DNA of 64,000 nt from CAWKGV01 sp963849305 (GCA_963849305.1 CAWKGV010000002.1:186001-250000), one strand, 5' to 3'; shown: positions 52,216 to 61,814, counted from the first letter of the stretch. The notes: generated by a model from the sequence alone, not told the origin. A program made the numbers and translations.

Positions 52216-52639
52216 CTAATCGCGGTCGGGAACGTCCGGCGGCTCGTAGGCGAGCGTGTCTTCAACACTCCAGGGACACTCTGGGGGAAACGAGCTGCGG
52301 GGCTGGCGCGTCTCCCGTGCCGTGCGCCGTATCGCGTCGTCGTAGGCATCGGCCAGCAGCCCGGGGGCGTGCTTTGCCAAGCTGAGGATCGACTCGAGCA
52401 GGTCCGTAGCTCGGCCTGCTGCTCAAGGACGTGCTGATCCAACTGCCGGTGAGCCGCTCCGGCTGGACCCGAATTTTCAGCAAGTGGATCAGCAAAACGG
52501 TGAGCGCGCTCTTCAGTTCGCGGCGGTCGCGGACCGTCATGTAGGTCAGGAACTCGATCAGGTGTTGGCGATCAAGTTGGTTGACGCGACCGAGACGCAG
52601 CGCCTCGATCTGCTGTCCGATCCGTTCGTGCTCGTCCAT
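52216..52639 (-). pseudogene. DUF29 family gene with two single-base frameshifts
   Basis: Three frames together give one DUF29 protein. From ATG 52639: MDEHERIGQQIEALRLGRVN and LKSALTVLLIHLLKIRVQPE up to GSWIST. Then LEQQAELR is in the second frame (around 52420-52445). DLLESILSLAKHAPGLLADA, then FPPECPWSVEDTL, is in the third, ending at 52216. Each break can be repaired by one inserted base, at about 52440 and 52413. A few codons before the ATG (NLYE) also resemble the family, so the true start may lie slightly upstream. Confidence 0.78.
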
Positions 52640-52758
52640 CTCATACAGATTCGTTCCAGATTCGTTTCCCCGCCTTCCGGGGAACGGTGCTAGAGCGTCC
52701 AAACGAGCCCTCGCCCCGTGTGGCGACATTTTCCGACGACCTTCGCGGCACATTGAGA

Positions 52759-54654
52759 CTATTTCCGCAGCACCGCCCCGACCTCCTCCAGTGCCGCCGG
52801 ATCCTCGATCGTGGCCGGCGGGTTGGCCGGTTCGCCGTCGGCCAGCTTGCGGATGCTCGCCCGCAGGATCTTGCCCGATCGCGTCTTGGGCAGGCGGGGG
52901 ACGACACGCGCGTCCTTGAACGCGGCCACCGGGCCGATGCGCTCGCGCACCAGCGCCACCAGCTCTGCCGCGACCTCGGCCTCCGGCCGCAGCACCCCCG
53001 CCTTCAACACCACGAGCCCGAGCGGTACTTGCCCCTTCAGCTCGTCGTGCGCGCCGATCACCGCGCACTCGGCGACGTTCGGGTGCGAGGCCAGCACCTC
53101 CTCCATCGACCCGGTCGAGAGCCGGTGGCCGGCGACGTTGATGATGTCGTCGGTGCGGCCCATCACCCAAACATCCCCCTCCTCGTCGATCAGGCCGGCA
53201 TCGCCGGTGCGGTACCAGCCGGGGAAATCCGCGAGATAGGCGGCGCGAAATCCGGCGTCGTCCTGCCACAAGGTGGGCGCGCAGCCGGGCGGCAGCGGCA
53301 GGCGGACGGCGAGGTTGCCGGTCTGTCCCGCCGCCAGCTCCCGCCCCTCGTCGTCAAGCGCGCGCAGATCGTAGCCGGGGCTCGGCCGGCCGGCCGAGCC
53401 TGGCTTGAATGGGAACAGGCCATAGTCGCGGAACCCCGCCGTGACCGGCCAGCCGGTCTCGGTCTGCCACCAATGGTCCACCACCGGCTTGTCAAGCTTC
53501 TCCGCCGCCCAGAGCGCGGTGGGTGGGTCGCAGCGTTCGCCGGCCAGGAACAGGGTGTCGAGCCTGGACAAGTCGTGTCCGGCCAGCAGCACGCCCTCGG
53601 GATCCTGCTGCTTGATCGCGCGCAGCGCCGTGGGCGCGGTGAACAGCATCCTCGCACCGTGCTGGGCGCAGACCCGCCAGAACGCGCCCGCGTCCGGCGT
53701 GCCCACCGGCTTGCCCTCGTACATCACGCTGGTGCAGCCACGCAGCAGCGGCGCATAGACGATGTAGCTGTGCCCGACCACCCAGCCGACATCCGAGGCG
53801 GTCCAGCACACGTCGTCCGCGTCCACGCCGTAGATCATCCGCATCGAGTTCCAGAGCGCGACCGCGTGCCCGCCATTGTCCCGCACCACGCCCTTGGGCC
53901 GGCCTGTCGTGCCGGAGGTGTAAAGGATGTAGAGCGGGTCGGTCGCGTCCACCGGCACCGGCTCGTGCAGGGTGCTGGCTGCCTCCGCCTCCAGCAGATC
54001 CTCGTCCCGGCCAGGCAGCAGATCGGCGCGCGCCGCCTCGCGCTGGAGAATCAGGCAGCGGTCCGGTTTGTGCGGCGAGAGCCCGATCGCCGCATCGAGC
54101 AGCGGCTTGTAGTTCACCACCCGTCCTGGCTCGAGCCCACAGGAGGCGGAGACGATCACCTTGGGCTTGGCATCGGCGATGCGAACGGCCAATTCGGTGG
54201 CCGCGAAGCCGCCGAACACCACGGAATGGATCGCGCCCAGCCGGGCGCAGGCGAGCATCGCGATCGCCGCCTCGGGCACCATCGGCATGTAGATCACGAC
54301 GCGATCGCCGCGACCGACTCCGCGGGCAGCCAGCGCCCCGGCGAGCCGCCCCGTGCGATCCTGCAACTCGGCGTAGGTGAAGGTCTCGATGCGCCCGGTC
54401 ATCGGGCTATCCCAAATCAGTGCCGGCCGCGCGCCGCGACCGGCCGCCACGTGCCGATCGAGACAGTTGAAGCAGGTGTTGAGCCGCGCGCCCGGGAACC
54501 AGGTGCCGTACGGGCCGCGCGCGCGGTCGAATACCTTGTCCCACCTGCGGTCCCAGGTGATGCCCTCGGCGATGTCCGCCCACCAGGCTTCGGGGTCGTG
54601 GCGCCAAGCGGCGTACGCCGCTTCGTAGCCGGATGCGGGCGCGGGATCGTTCAT
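52759..54654 (-). CDS. prpE: Propionyl-CoA/acetyl-CoA synthetase, PrpE type
   Basis: A 631-residue AMP-forming acyl-CoA synthetase that activates propionate or acetate. The adenylate motif YTSGTTGRPKGVVRDNGGHA is the PrpE form, and the aromatic motif WWQTETGWPV follows. The hinge and Lys region reads GRTDDIINVAGHRLSTGSME and TRSGKILRASIRKLADGE, the last lysine being the catalytic one. The N-terminus (YEAAYAAWRHDPEAWWADIA) is typical. ATG 54654 is preferred over ATG 54669. No methylcitrate-cycle genes are adjacent. Confidence 0.9.
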   Translation of the reverse strand: MNDPAPASGYEAAYAAWRHDPEAWWADIAEGITWDRRWDKVFDRARGPYGTWFPGARLNTCFNCLDRHVAAGRGARPALIWDSPMTGRIETFTYAELQDRTGRLAGALAARGVGRGDRVVIYMPMVPEAAIAMLACARLGAIHSVVFGGFAATELAVRIADAKPKVIVSASCGLEPGRVVNYKPLLDAAIGLSPHKPDRCLILQREAARADLLPGRDEDLLEAEAASTLHEPVPVDATDPLYILYTSGTTGRPKGVVRDNGGHAVALWNSMRMIYGVDADDVCWTASDVGWVVGHSYIVYAPLLRGCTSVMYEGKPVGTPDAGAFWRVCAQHGARMLFTAPTALRAIKQQDPEGVLLAGHDLSRLDTLFLAGERCDPPTALWAAEKLDKPVVDHWWQTETGWPVTAGFRDYGLFPFKPGSAGRPSPGYDLRALDDEGRELAAGQTGNLAVRLPLPPGCAPTLWQDDAGFRAAYLADFPGWYRTGDAGLIDEEGDVWVMGRTDDIINVAGHRLSTGSMEEVLASHPNVAECAVIGAHDELKGQVPLGLVVLKAGVLRPEAEVAAELVALVRERIGPVAAFKDARVVPRLPKTRSGKILRASIRKLADGEPANPPATIEDPAALEEVGAVLRK

Positions 54655-55026
54655 CGCGGCGGCCTCCATGCGGGGAGCAGCAGAATGGCGCAGCCCCACC
54701 CATGGCCGCAATGCCACGCGAGTTTACGCAAAGCCACGCACGAGCAACGCAACGGCCTTGTTCCGGTCACGATAAAGTGCTTTAAATTGGTTTCTCCAGA
54801 TGGCGGGAGATCCTCATGAGACCACACGTCTTTCGCCGCTTAGCGCTGGCCCATGAGTTGCTCGGGCAGCAGACCCAGGCCGCTGCGACCGTCAAAGAAG
54901 GTGAAGTGGGGTCGGACCCGGAAACGAGCGGCCCGCCGCGGTTATCCCTGCTGGTGACCCGAAGGACGACCGGGGCGGTTGACGCGACGGCACGCTGATC
55001 CCCGGTCCCCCGCCCCAGGAGGCCGC
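54655..55026. other. Gap between prpE and the efflux pair with possible promoter
   Basis: The 372 bases include an A+T-rich segment TTTAAATTGG. TTGTTC (54758-54763), 17 bases and TTTAAA (54781-54786) could form a rightward sigma-70-like promoter. A 60-codon frame follows. Confidence 0.35.
54816..54998 (+). CDS. Possible 60-residue small protein
   Basis: ATG 54816 is preceded by GGGAGA at 54805-54810 and by the promoter-like element at 54758-54786. The start MRPHVFRRLALAHELLGQQT is amphipathic and helical, and the rest is polar without cysteines. No family is recognised. It stands alone between leftward genes. A chance frame in high-G+C DNA is a real alternative. Confidence 0.3.
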   Translation: MRPHVFRRLALAHELLGQQTQAAATVKEGEVGSDPETSGPPRLSLLVTRRTTGAVDATAR

Positions 55027-56610
55027 CTATGCGGGCGGTGGCGGGGCGCGCAGCAGCGCGATCAAACCCAGCATCAGCACCGTTCCCGCGGTGACAATCT
55101 GGAACCCATCGATGTAAGATAGCACACTCGCCTGCACCCGCACCGCCTGCGCCAGCAGCGACGCGGCCCGCGCCGCCGCTTCGTCGCGCCCCGGCACTTG
55201 CGGTGCCACCGCGGCCGCATAGCTCGCGAGCCGCGCCGCTGTGGCGCCGGTACCGCTCTCGACGTGCAGGCCGACCAAATACGAATCGCGCTGCTCGGAA
55301 ATACGGACGAATGTCTGCATGAAGGCGTTGCCCAGCTCGCCGCCGAACAGCCGGGCTGTTTGCAGCACCGCGCCAAAAGTCAGCGCGTCGGCTGGCCGCA
55401 GGTGGCGGACGAAGAACAGCACCATGGCGATCAGCGCGGCCGATTGCCCGAACGCCTGCAATACCTGCGACGGCAGAAACTCCGCGGTCTGCCATTCGTG
55501 CGTCAGCCCGCTCGCCAAGTAGCACGCGACGCCGATCACGGCGGTTCCGATCGCCATCACCATGCGCGGCTCCACTCGCCGCAGCACAGTCGCGATGAGT
55601 GGCGCGATCAGCAGTTGCGGCAGGGCGATCCAAAGCAGCACCCGCCCGGTCTCAAGGCTGCGGAAATTCTGAACCGTCGTCAGATATTGCGGGATGAGAT
55701 AAGCCGTGGACAGCAGTAGAAAACGATAGAGCGCCAGGACCGCGACCAGCAGCAGAATGTTTCGCCCCAGCAAAAACCGCAGGTTCATCCACGGATGTGG
55801 CGCCGTCTCCTCCTGCACCACGAACGCCGCCAGCAGCACCAGCCCACCCAGCAAAAGACCGCAGACCAAACCCGAATTGAGCCAGTCCAGCCGATTGCCC
55901 TGATCGAGCGCGGCATAGATCATCGAGAACCCGCCGCCGCAATACACCATGCCCCAGCCATCGACTGTGCGCAGCGCCTGACGGTTCACCTTCTGGCGCG
56001 GGATGCCGAGCGCGATGCACGCCATCATTGGCAGGCTCAGGACCGCGCTCTGCCAAAAGATCCATTGCCAGGAGAGATGGTCCAGATACCAGCCTTCCAG
56101 CGAGGCTGGAATGTTCAGCGACAGCTCCAGATTGAGCCCATAGGCCGCGATGCCGAAGGGCCAGAGCGCCGGCGGCAGGTTTTGCAGCACGAAGCCGATG
56201 GTGAGCGGGATAAAAGTGCCAGACGCGAGCCCGGCCACGGCCTGTCCGGCGAGCAGCGCCGGCAACCCCGGCGACAGCGGGATCAGGGTGGAGGCCATGG
56301 CGAACACGCTCGCCGAAACCATCAGCACCCGACGCGGTCCGAACACCGCGCCGAGCCAAGCCGCGACCGGACCGATCGCCATTTGTCCGACCGTGGCCGC
56401 GGTGCCGATCCAGGCGCCCTCGTCAACGCCAGCATGTACCGCGCCCCGCACATCGGCGAGGCCGAAGGTCGTGAGGCGTCCATATAAGGTCGAGATCAAC
56501 GCGCCCAGGAGCACGGCGGCGATGCCGACGAACGGCCGGGTGCAATGCCGCGCCTCGATTTCGTGATTCGCGGCCGGCGCGAGCCCCCGCCTAGCCGCGG
56601 TGGCGCTCAC
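55027..56610 (-). CDS. MFS drug-efflux transporter, DHA2 (EmrB) type
   Basis: A 527-residue protein with about 14 membrane helices. Motif-like parts include DEGAWIGTAATVGQMAIGPV in helix 2, GPRRVLMVSASVFAMAS between helices, and a long C-terminal loop with AEFLPSQVLQAFGQ. It begins with a GTG overlapping the end of the membrane-fusion gene (GTGA), so the pair is a tripartite-type pump. Substrates are probably amphipathic drugs or metabolites. The outer-membrane partner is not encoded here. Confidence 0.88.
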   Translation of the reverse strand: MSATAARRGLAPAANHEIEARHCTRPFVGIAAVLLGALISTLYGRLTTFGLADVRGAVHAGVDEGAWIGTAATVGQMAIGPVAAWLGAVFGPRRVLMVSASVFAMASTLIPLSPGLPALLAGQAVAGLASGTFIPLTIGFVLQNLPPALWPFGIAAYGLNLELSLNIPASLEGWYLDHLSWQWIFWQSAVLSLPMMACIALGIPRQKVNRQALRTVDGWGMVYCGGGFSMIYAALDQGNRLDWLNSGLVCGLLLGGLVLLAAFVVQEETAPHPWMNLRFLLGRNILLLVAVLALYRFLLLSTAYLIPQYLTTVQNFRSLETGRVLLWIALPQLLIAPLIATVLRRVEPRMVMAIGTAVIGVACYLASGLTHEWQTAEFLPSQVLQAFGQSAALIAMVLFFVRHLRPADALTFGAVLQTARLFGGELGNAFMQTFVRISEQRDSYLVGLHVESGTGATAARLASYAAAVAPQVPGRDEAAARAASLLAQAVRVQASVLSYIDGFQIVTAGTVLMLGLIALLRAPPPPA

Positions 56611-57731
56611 GCGTGCGCGCCCGGTTGGTCCGTGTGAATCGTCACTTCGACCGACATCCCCGGCCGCAGACGGTCTCCAAGCTTGTGGTCGTCGAGCACG
56701 ATCTTGACCGGAATCCGCTGCACAACTTTGGTGAAGTTGCCGGTGGCGTTGTCCGGCGGCAGCAGGGTGAATACCGATCCGGCGCCCGGCGACCAGGCGG
56801 CGACCCGGCCGCGCAGGACCACGCCGGGGAAGGTATCGATCCGCACCTCCGCCGGCTGCCCGACCGCAAGGTGTGTGAGCTGCGTTTCCTTGTAGTTGGC
56901 GATCACATAAACTAGCGGCAGCGGCACCAGCGAGATGACTTGCGTCCCGATCCCGACATACTCGCCGGGATAGACCCGGCGCTGCCCCACCATGCCGTCG
57001 GCGGGGGCAGTAATCCGAGTATAGCCGAGATTGATCCGCGCGATGCCGAGCGCCGCCTCGGCCGCCTTCAGGTTGGCCGCGAGCTGCGCCTCCTGGGTGT
57101 GCTGGACCTGCAATTGCCGCCCGCCGGCCTCGACACCGGCCTGCGACTGCAGAACCTGCGCCTCGGACAGCTTGTAAGCGGCGTCGGCCTGCTCCACCGC
57201 CTGTTCGGTGCCGGCGAGGTGGCTCGCCAGAAGCGCATGTTGGCGAATCGATTCGAGCTGGTTTTTGTGCTCAGTCGCGAGATTGCCTTGTACGGTGGCT
57301 TCCGCCGCCGCGATATTCGCCAGTTGCAATTGCTCCTGAGCGCGCAGGTTGACGATCGCGGCGTTCGCGGCGGCGACATTGCCTTCGGTCTGCGCGACCT
57401 CAGCCGCATAGGTGCGATCGTCGATCCGCACCAGAAGGTCGTCCTTCTTCACCCGCTGGAAATCGGCGACCGCGACCTGGCTGACTGGCCCGGCGATCAG
57501 CGCCGACAAGGGGGTAACGTCGCTCTGGACATAGGCGTCGTCGGTCCATTGCGGCCCGGCGCCGCCAATCCATCGGCCCCAGTTCACGATCACCAGGGCG
57601 GCGAGCGCCCCGGCGAGCACCAAGGCGAGCAGATGGGGAATCCACCCGATCGGGAACCATCGTATGCGGCTGCGGGTCTCCGGCTGCGCGGCCGGCCCGC
57701 GGCCGACCTCGATTGCTTGGTGCTCGCCCAT
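56607..57731 (-). CDS. HlyD/EmrA-type membrane-fusion protein
   Basis: A 374-residue adaptor with a single N-terminal helix (LLALVLAGALAALVIVNWGR, about residues 34-53). A biotinyl-lipoyl half motif (QSDVTPLSALIAGPVSQVAV) is followed by an alpha-helical hairpin (about 110-230). The second half reads RITAPADGMVGQRRVYPGEY with a beta-barrel containing VIANYKETQL. The long upstream frame is rejected, because ATG 57731 gives a standard EmrA start. It connects the DHA2 pump to an outer-membrane channel. Confidence 0.9.
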   Translation of the reverse strand: MGEHQAIEVGRGPAAQPETRSRIRWFPIGWIPHLLALVLAGALAALVIVNWGRWIGGAGPQWTDDAYVQSDVTPLSALIAGPVSQVAVADFQRVKKDDLLVRIDDRTYAAEVAQTEGNVAAANAAIVNLRAQEQLQLANIAAAEATVQGNLATEHKNQLESIRQHALLASHLAGTEQAVEQADAAYKLSEAQVLQSQAGVEAGGRQLQVQHTQEAQLAANLKAAEAALGIARINLGYTRITAPADGMVGQRRVYPGEYVGIGTQVISLVPLPLVYVIANYKETQLTHLAVGQPAEVRIDTFPGVVLRGRVAAWSPGAGSVFTLLPPDNATGNFTKVVQRIPVKIVLDDHKLGDRLRPGMSVEVTIHTDQPGAHA

Positions 57732-57897
57732 GCTCTCCCCGCGCGAGTCCAGCCCGGATAGTTGCTGACGATTTAGCCCTTCGCAACCCAGCAATCCCCC
57801 GGCCTCGGTTGACGCCGGCCGGCCGCGACCCGACCTCTGGCCGGCAGCTGGCCCCGACCGCTTGCGCCATCTACCCCCAACATGGTCTGAACCCCGG
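57732..57897. promoter_or_regulatory. Divergent promoter region of the efflux pair and the oxidoreductase
   Basis: This 166-base gap must drive both operons. It contains no obvious dyad operator; the A+T-richest part is GTTGCTGACGATTTAG around 57761-57776. Confidence 0.3.
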
Positions 57898-60800
57898 ATG
57901 GATGCCGCACCGCCTGCCGAGTTCCCTGCCTTGGGCTTCGGTTTTATCTTGTCCGAATTGGCCGGCCGCGCCGGGCTGATCCGGCTCGATCGCGCCTTCC
58001 TCGATCGGCTGGAAGCCGACGATGCCGGGCTGCACCGGCGCCTGCTCGCTGCCCGTGCCGCGCCCGAGGCGCTATCTGTCAAGGAAGAGGCCGAGCTGGT
58101 GGTGGCGCTCGGCCCGTTTCTCGATCAGTTCGTCGCCGCGCTGTTCGGCATCCAGGCCGAAACCGAGGCGCTGACCCGGCAGACGCTGGCGCTCGACCCG
58201 GTCCACAGTTGCAAGCGCCTGTTCGTTCAGCGGCAGGCGGTGAAGAAATATCCCGACCCCGCCGGCTTTGATGGCCCGGCGCTGCGCGCCTCGCTGGAGG
58301 CGCTGTTCGGCGCGAAGCTGACGGAACTTAGCTTTGCCCGGCATGTCCAGCTTTGGGAGATGCGCCAGGACGCCGAGGCACTGGATGTCGCCATGCGCTA
58401 CGCCGCCTGGGCGACGTTGACCGAGGCCGGGCGCGCCGCCCATCCCGGCAACACGCTGTTCCACGCGCCTCGCAAGATTGATCCGCTGTATCTCGTTCCG
58501 GTAGAAACCATCGAGCGAGACGGGGTAACGATGCTACGGTTGCCCGAGCATCACTGGAGGCACCGCGACGGCTTCGCGCTCACCGATTCGGGCATGAGCC
58601 GACAGCAGGCGCTGGATCAGATGAATTACTGCATCTGGTGCCACTCCCAGACCAAGGATTCGTGCAGCAAGGGGCTAAAGGACCGCAAGACTGGCGCCTA
58701 TCAGAAATCGCCGTTCGGTGTCCCGTTGACCGGCTGCCCGCTCGACGAGAAGATTAGCGAAATGCACGAGCTGCGCGCCCAGGGCCATGTGCTCGGCGCC
58801 TTCGCCGCGATCGCGGTGGACAATCCGATGATGGCGGCCACCGGCCATCGCATCTGCAACGATTGCATGAAGGCCTGCATCTACCAAAAGCAGGAGCCGG
58901 TCGATATCCCGCAGGCCGAGACCTCGATCCTGAAGGACGTGCTGGCGCTGCCTTGGGGGTTCGAGATCTACAGCCTGCTCACCCGCTGGAACCCGCTCGA
59001 CATAAACCGCCCGCTGCCGCGCTCGCAATCGGGGCGCAAAGTGCTGGTGGTCGGACTCGGCCCGGCTGGCTTCACCTTGGCGCATCACCTGCTGAACGAC
59101 GGGCACACGGTGATTGCGGTGGACGGGCTTAAGATCGAGCCGCTGGGGATCGACCCGGCGGCCCCGGTCCGCGACGCCGATACACTGTTCGAGAACCTGG
59201 ACGATCGCGTGATGGCCGGGTTCGGCGGCGTGGCCGAGTACGGCATCACCGTGCGCTGGAACAAGAATTATCTGAAGCTCGTGCGCCTGCTGTTGGAGCG
59301 GCGGCCGGAATTTGCTCATTTCGGCGGCATCCGCTTCGGTGGCGGTGCCACGCTCGGCATCGACGACGCCTGGGCGATGGGGTTCGACCACATCGCGCTC
59401 TGCATGGGCGCGGGCAAACCCACCGTGCTCGACATCCCGAACGGGCTCGCCCGTGGCGTGCGCGCGGCCTCCGATTTTCTGATGGCGCTGCAACTCACCG
59501 GCGCCGCGAAGCCCGGCTCGATCGCCAGTTTGCAGCTCCGGTTGCCGGTGGTGGTGATCGGCGGCGGGCTGACCGCGATCGACACCGCGACCGAGAGCCT
59601 GGCTTACTATGTCCGCCAGGTGGAGAAATTCGCGCGGCGCTACCGCACCCTGGTCGCCGAGCGCGGCGATGCGGTGGTGCGCGCCGCCTGGACCGCCGAG
59701 GAGGCGGAAATCGCCGACGAGTTCCTCGCCCACGCCGCCGCCATCGGCGCCGAGCGCGAGCACGCTGCGCGTGCCGGCCGCCCGCCGCGCCTGGCCAAGT
59801 TGCTGGACCGATGGGGCGGGGCCACGATCGCCTATCGCCGGCAACTGATCGACAGCCCCTCCTACACGCTCAACCACGAGGAGGTGGCGAAGGCGCTGGA
59901 GGAGGGCGTGCGCTTCGCGGAGGGCCTGTCGCCGCGCGCCGTGGAGGTGGACCGGTTCGGCCATGCTTGTGGGCTGCGTGTTGCCCGCAAGGACGGCTCG
60001 GAGGTGGTGCTCCCGGCGCGGGCCATCCTGGTCGCGGCCGGCACGCAGCCGAACACGGTGCTCGCGCGCGAGGACCAGCGGATCGCGCTGGACGGCAAGT
60101 ATTTCCAGGCGCTGGACGAGACCGGCGCGCCGGTCTCCCCAGCCCGTGCCTTCGCCAAGCCCGAGACGCCGCAGGTGATGATGCACCGCGCGCCGGACGG
60201 GCGCTTCCTCAGCTTTTTCGGCGACCTGCATCCGAGCTTCTTCGGCAACGTGGTCAAGGCGATGGGCGGGGCCAAGCGCGGTTATCCGATCGTCTCGAAC
60301 GCGCTCGCCGCGCGCGAGGCGACGGCGGTGTCCGGCCCCGAGCTGATCGCGCGCTGCCGCGACCGGTTGCAAGCGACGGTCCATGAGGTCAACCGGCTGA
60401 CCCCCACCATCGTCGAGGTGGTGATCCGCGCGCCGGCCGCCGCGCGCGCCTTCCGGCCGGGGCAGTTCTATCGCTTGCAGAACTACGAGATGCTGGCGCC
60501 CAAGGTCGATGACACGGTGCTGACGATGGAGGGCCTGGCGATGACCGGGGCCTGGACCGACCCGGCGCGCGGGCTCGTGTCCGTCGTCGTGTTGGAGATG
60601 GGCGGCAGTTCCGACATTTGCGCCCTGCTTCGGCCAGGCGAGCCGGTGGTGCTGATGGGGCCGACCGGCACGCCGACCGAGATCGTGCCCGATGCAACGG
60701 TCGCGTTGGTGGGCGGCGGGCTCGGCAACGCGGTGCTGTTCTCGATCGGGGCGGCGCTGCGGGCGGCGGGCTCGCGGGTGATCTACTTCGCCGGCTATAA

Positions 60801-61359
60801 GCGGATGGAAGATCGCTACAAGGTGGCGGAGATCGAGCGCGCGGCCGACGTGATCGTGTGGTGCTGCGACGAGGCGCCCGGCTTCGCATCCAACCCCGCC
60901 CGCCCGGAGGACCGCGCTTTTGTGGGCAACATCGTGCAAGGCATGGCGGCCTACGGTGCCGGCCGGCTGGGCGAGCCCCCGATCCCGCTCGACGCGGCTG
61001 ACCGCCTGATCGCGATCGGCTCCGATGGGATGATGCGGGCGGTGGGCGCCGCGCGACATGGCGTGCTGGCGCCCTGGCTCAAGCCCGGCCACGTCGCCAT
61101 CGGCTCGATCAACAGCCCGATGCAATGCATGATGAAGGAAGTGTGCGCCCAGTGCCTCCAGCCGCAGGTGGACCCTGTGACCGGCGAGCGGACAGTGGTG
61201 TTCTCCTGCTTCAACCAGGACCAGGCCCTGGATCGGGTGGATTTCGGGGCGCTGCACGAGCGGCTGGCGCAGAACGGGGCGCAGGAGAAGCTAACGGCGC
61301 AGTGGGTTGATCGCGCGCTCCGCCGCCTGCACGCGCGGCCGGCGCTGGCGGCGGAGTAA
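57898..61359 (+). CDS. Multidomain FAD/Fe-S oxidoreductase (GltD-like plus PyrK-like)
   Basis: A 1153-residue soluble protein. Residues 1-230 match no family I recognise. A cysteine region follows: C245-x2-C248-x7-C256, C280, and C320-x2-C323-x3-C327, fit for [4Fe-4S] clusters. A pyridine-nucleotide flavoprotein of the GltD type comes next (VLVVGLGPAGFTLAHHLL from 382, second dinucleotide site VVVIGGGLTAIDTATES). The C-terminal 270 residues are a ferredoxin-NADP/PyrK-like module (FRPGQFYRLQNYE, VALVGGGLGNAVL) ending in C1077-x5-C1083-x2-C1086-x17-C1104 for a [2Fe-2S] cluster. It probably passes electrons between NAD(P)H and an unknown acceptor. ATG 57898 is chosen over TTG 57862. Confidence 0.82.
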   Translation: MDAAPPAEFPALGFGFILSELAGRAGLIRLDRAFLDRLEADDAGLHRRLLAARAAPEALSVKEEAELVVALGPFLDQFVAALFGIQAETEALTRQTLALDPVHSCKRLFVQRQAVKKYPDPAGFDGPALRASLEALFGAKLTELSFARHVQLWEMRQDAEALDVAMRYAAWATLTEAGRAAHPGNTLFHAPRKIDPLYLVPVETIERDGVTMLRLPEHHWRHRDGFALTDSGMSRQQALDQMNYCIWCHSQTKDSCSKGLKDRKTGAYQKSPFGVPLTGCPLDEKISEMHELRAQGHVLGAFAAIAVDNPMMAATGHRICNDCMKACIYQKQEPVDIPQAETSILKDVLALPWGFEIYSLLTRWNPLDINRPLPRSQSGRKVLVVGLGPAGFTLAHHLLNDGHTVIAVDGLKIEPLGIDPAAPVRDADTLFENLDDRVMAGFGGVAEYGITVRWNKNYLKLVRLLLERRPEFAHFGGIRFGGGATLGIDDAWAMGFDHIALCMGAGKPTVLDIPNGLARGVRAASDFLMALQLTGAAKPGSIASLQLRLPVVVIGGGLTAIDTATESLAYYVRQVEKFARRYRTLVAERGDAVVRAAWTAEEAEIADEFLAHAAAIGAEREHAARAGRPPRLAKLLDRWGGATIAYRRQLIDSPSYTLNHEEVAKALEEGVRFAEGLSPRAVEVDRFGHACGLRVARKDGSEVVLPARAILVAAGTQPNTVLAREDQRIALDGKYFQALDETGAPVSPARAFAKPETPQVMMHRAPDGRFLSFFGDLHPSFFGNVVKAMGGAKRGYPIVSNALAAREATAVSGPELIARCRDRLQATVHEVNRLTPTIVEVVIRAPAAARAFRPGQFYRLQNYEMLAPKVDDTVLTMEGLAMTGAWTDPARGLVSVVVLEMGGSSDICALLRPGEPVVLMGPTGTPTEIVPDATVALVGGGLGNAVLFSIGAALRAAGSRVIYFAGYKRMEDRYKVAEIERAADVIVWCCDEAPGFASNPARPEDRAFVGNIVQGMAAYGAGRLGEPPIPLDAADRLIAIGSDGMMRAVGAARHGVLAPWLKPGHVAIGSINSPMQCMMKEVCAQCLQPQVDPVTGERTVVFSCFNQDQALDRVDFGALHERLAQNGAQEKLTAQWVDRALRRLHARPALAAE

Positions 61360-61382
61360 TCTGGAGGCGAACCGAAGACCGC

Positions 61383-61814
61383 ATGAGCGACATCTATGAC
61401 GCCGACATTCTGGTCTGGTCCGAGCGACAGGGCGCATTGCTTCGTCGGATCGCCGCGGGCGAGCGCGTGAACGAAGTCGATCTGGACTGGTCCAACATCA
61501 TCGAGGAGGTCGAAGGCGTGGGCCGCGGCGAACTGGCCGCCGTAGAGTTGCTGCTGTTTCAGGCGCTTGTTCACATGCTCAAGGCCGATGCCTGGCCGTC
61601 CTCGATGGCAGCGCCAAGCTGGCGTGCGGATGCGAGAGGCTTTCGGGTGCAGGCACGGCGACGGTTCGCGCCTTCCATGCGCCAGGGAATCGACGTCGCC
61701 GGGTTGTATGCGGATGCGCTGCGGGCGCTACCCGAAACCATCGATGGCCAACCCCCGGTTTTGCTGCCCGCCGAATGTGGAGTGACTCTCGACCAGTTAC
61801 TGGGCGAGATCTGA
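61383..61814 (+). CDS. DUF29 family protein
   Basis: A 143-residue protein of the DUF29 family. The N-terminus (SDIYDADILVWSERQGALLR) is characteristic, and the middle reads VDLDWSNIIEEVEGVGRGEL. The rest is AVELLLFQALVHMLKADAWP and an end LDQLLGEI. The function is unknown; DUF29 genes are multicopy in many alphaproteobacteria and cyanobacteria. It lies 23 bases after the large oxidoreductase gene and may be co-transcribed. Confidence 0.85.
   Translation: MSDIYDADILVWSERQGALLRRIAAGERVNEVDLDWSNIIEEVEGVGRGELAAVELLLFQALVHMLKADAWPSSMAAPSWRADARGFRVQARRRFAPSMRQGIDVAGLYADALRALPETIDGQPPVLLPAECGVTLDQLLGEI

Noticed and set aside
52262..53269. A 335-codon minus-strand frame overlapping prpE
   Set aside because: Its first part is out-of-frame prpE. 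Only the end corresponds to a real protein, the DUF29 remnant described separately.
58675..61257. An 860-codon open frame on the minus strand
   Set aside because: It is the antisense of the well-supported oxidoreductase. The peptide is His/Arg/Gln-rich, without any domain, as expected for antisense frames in high-G+C DNA.
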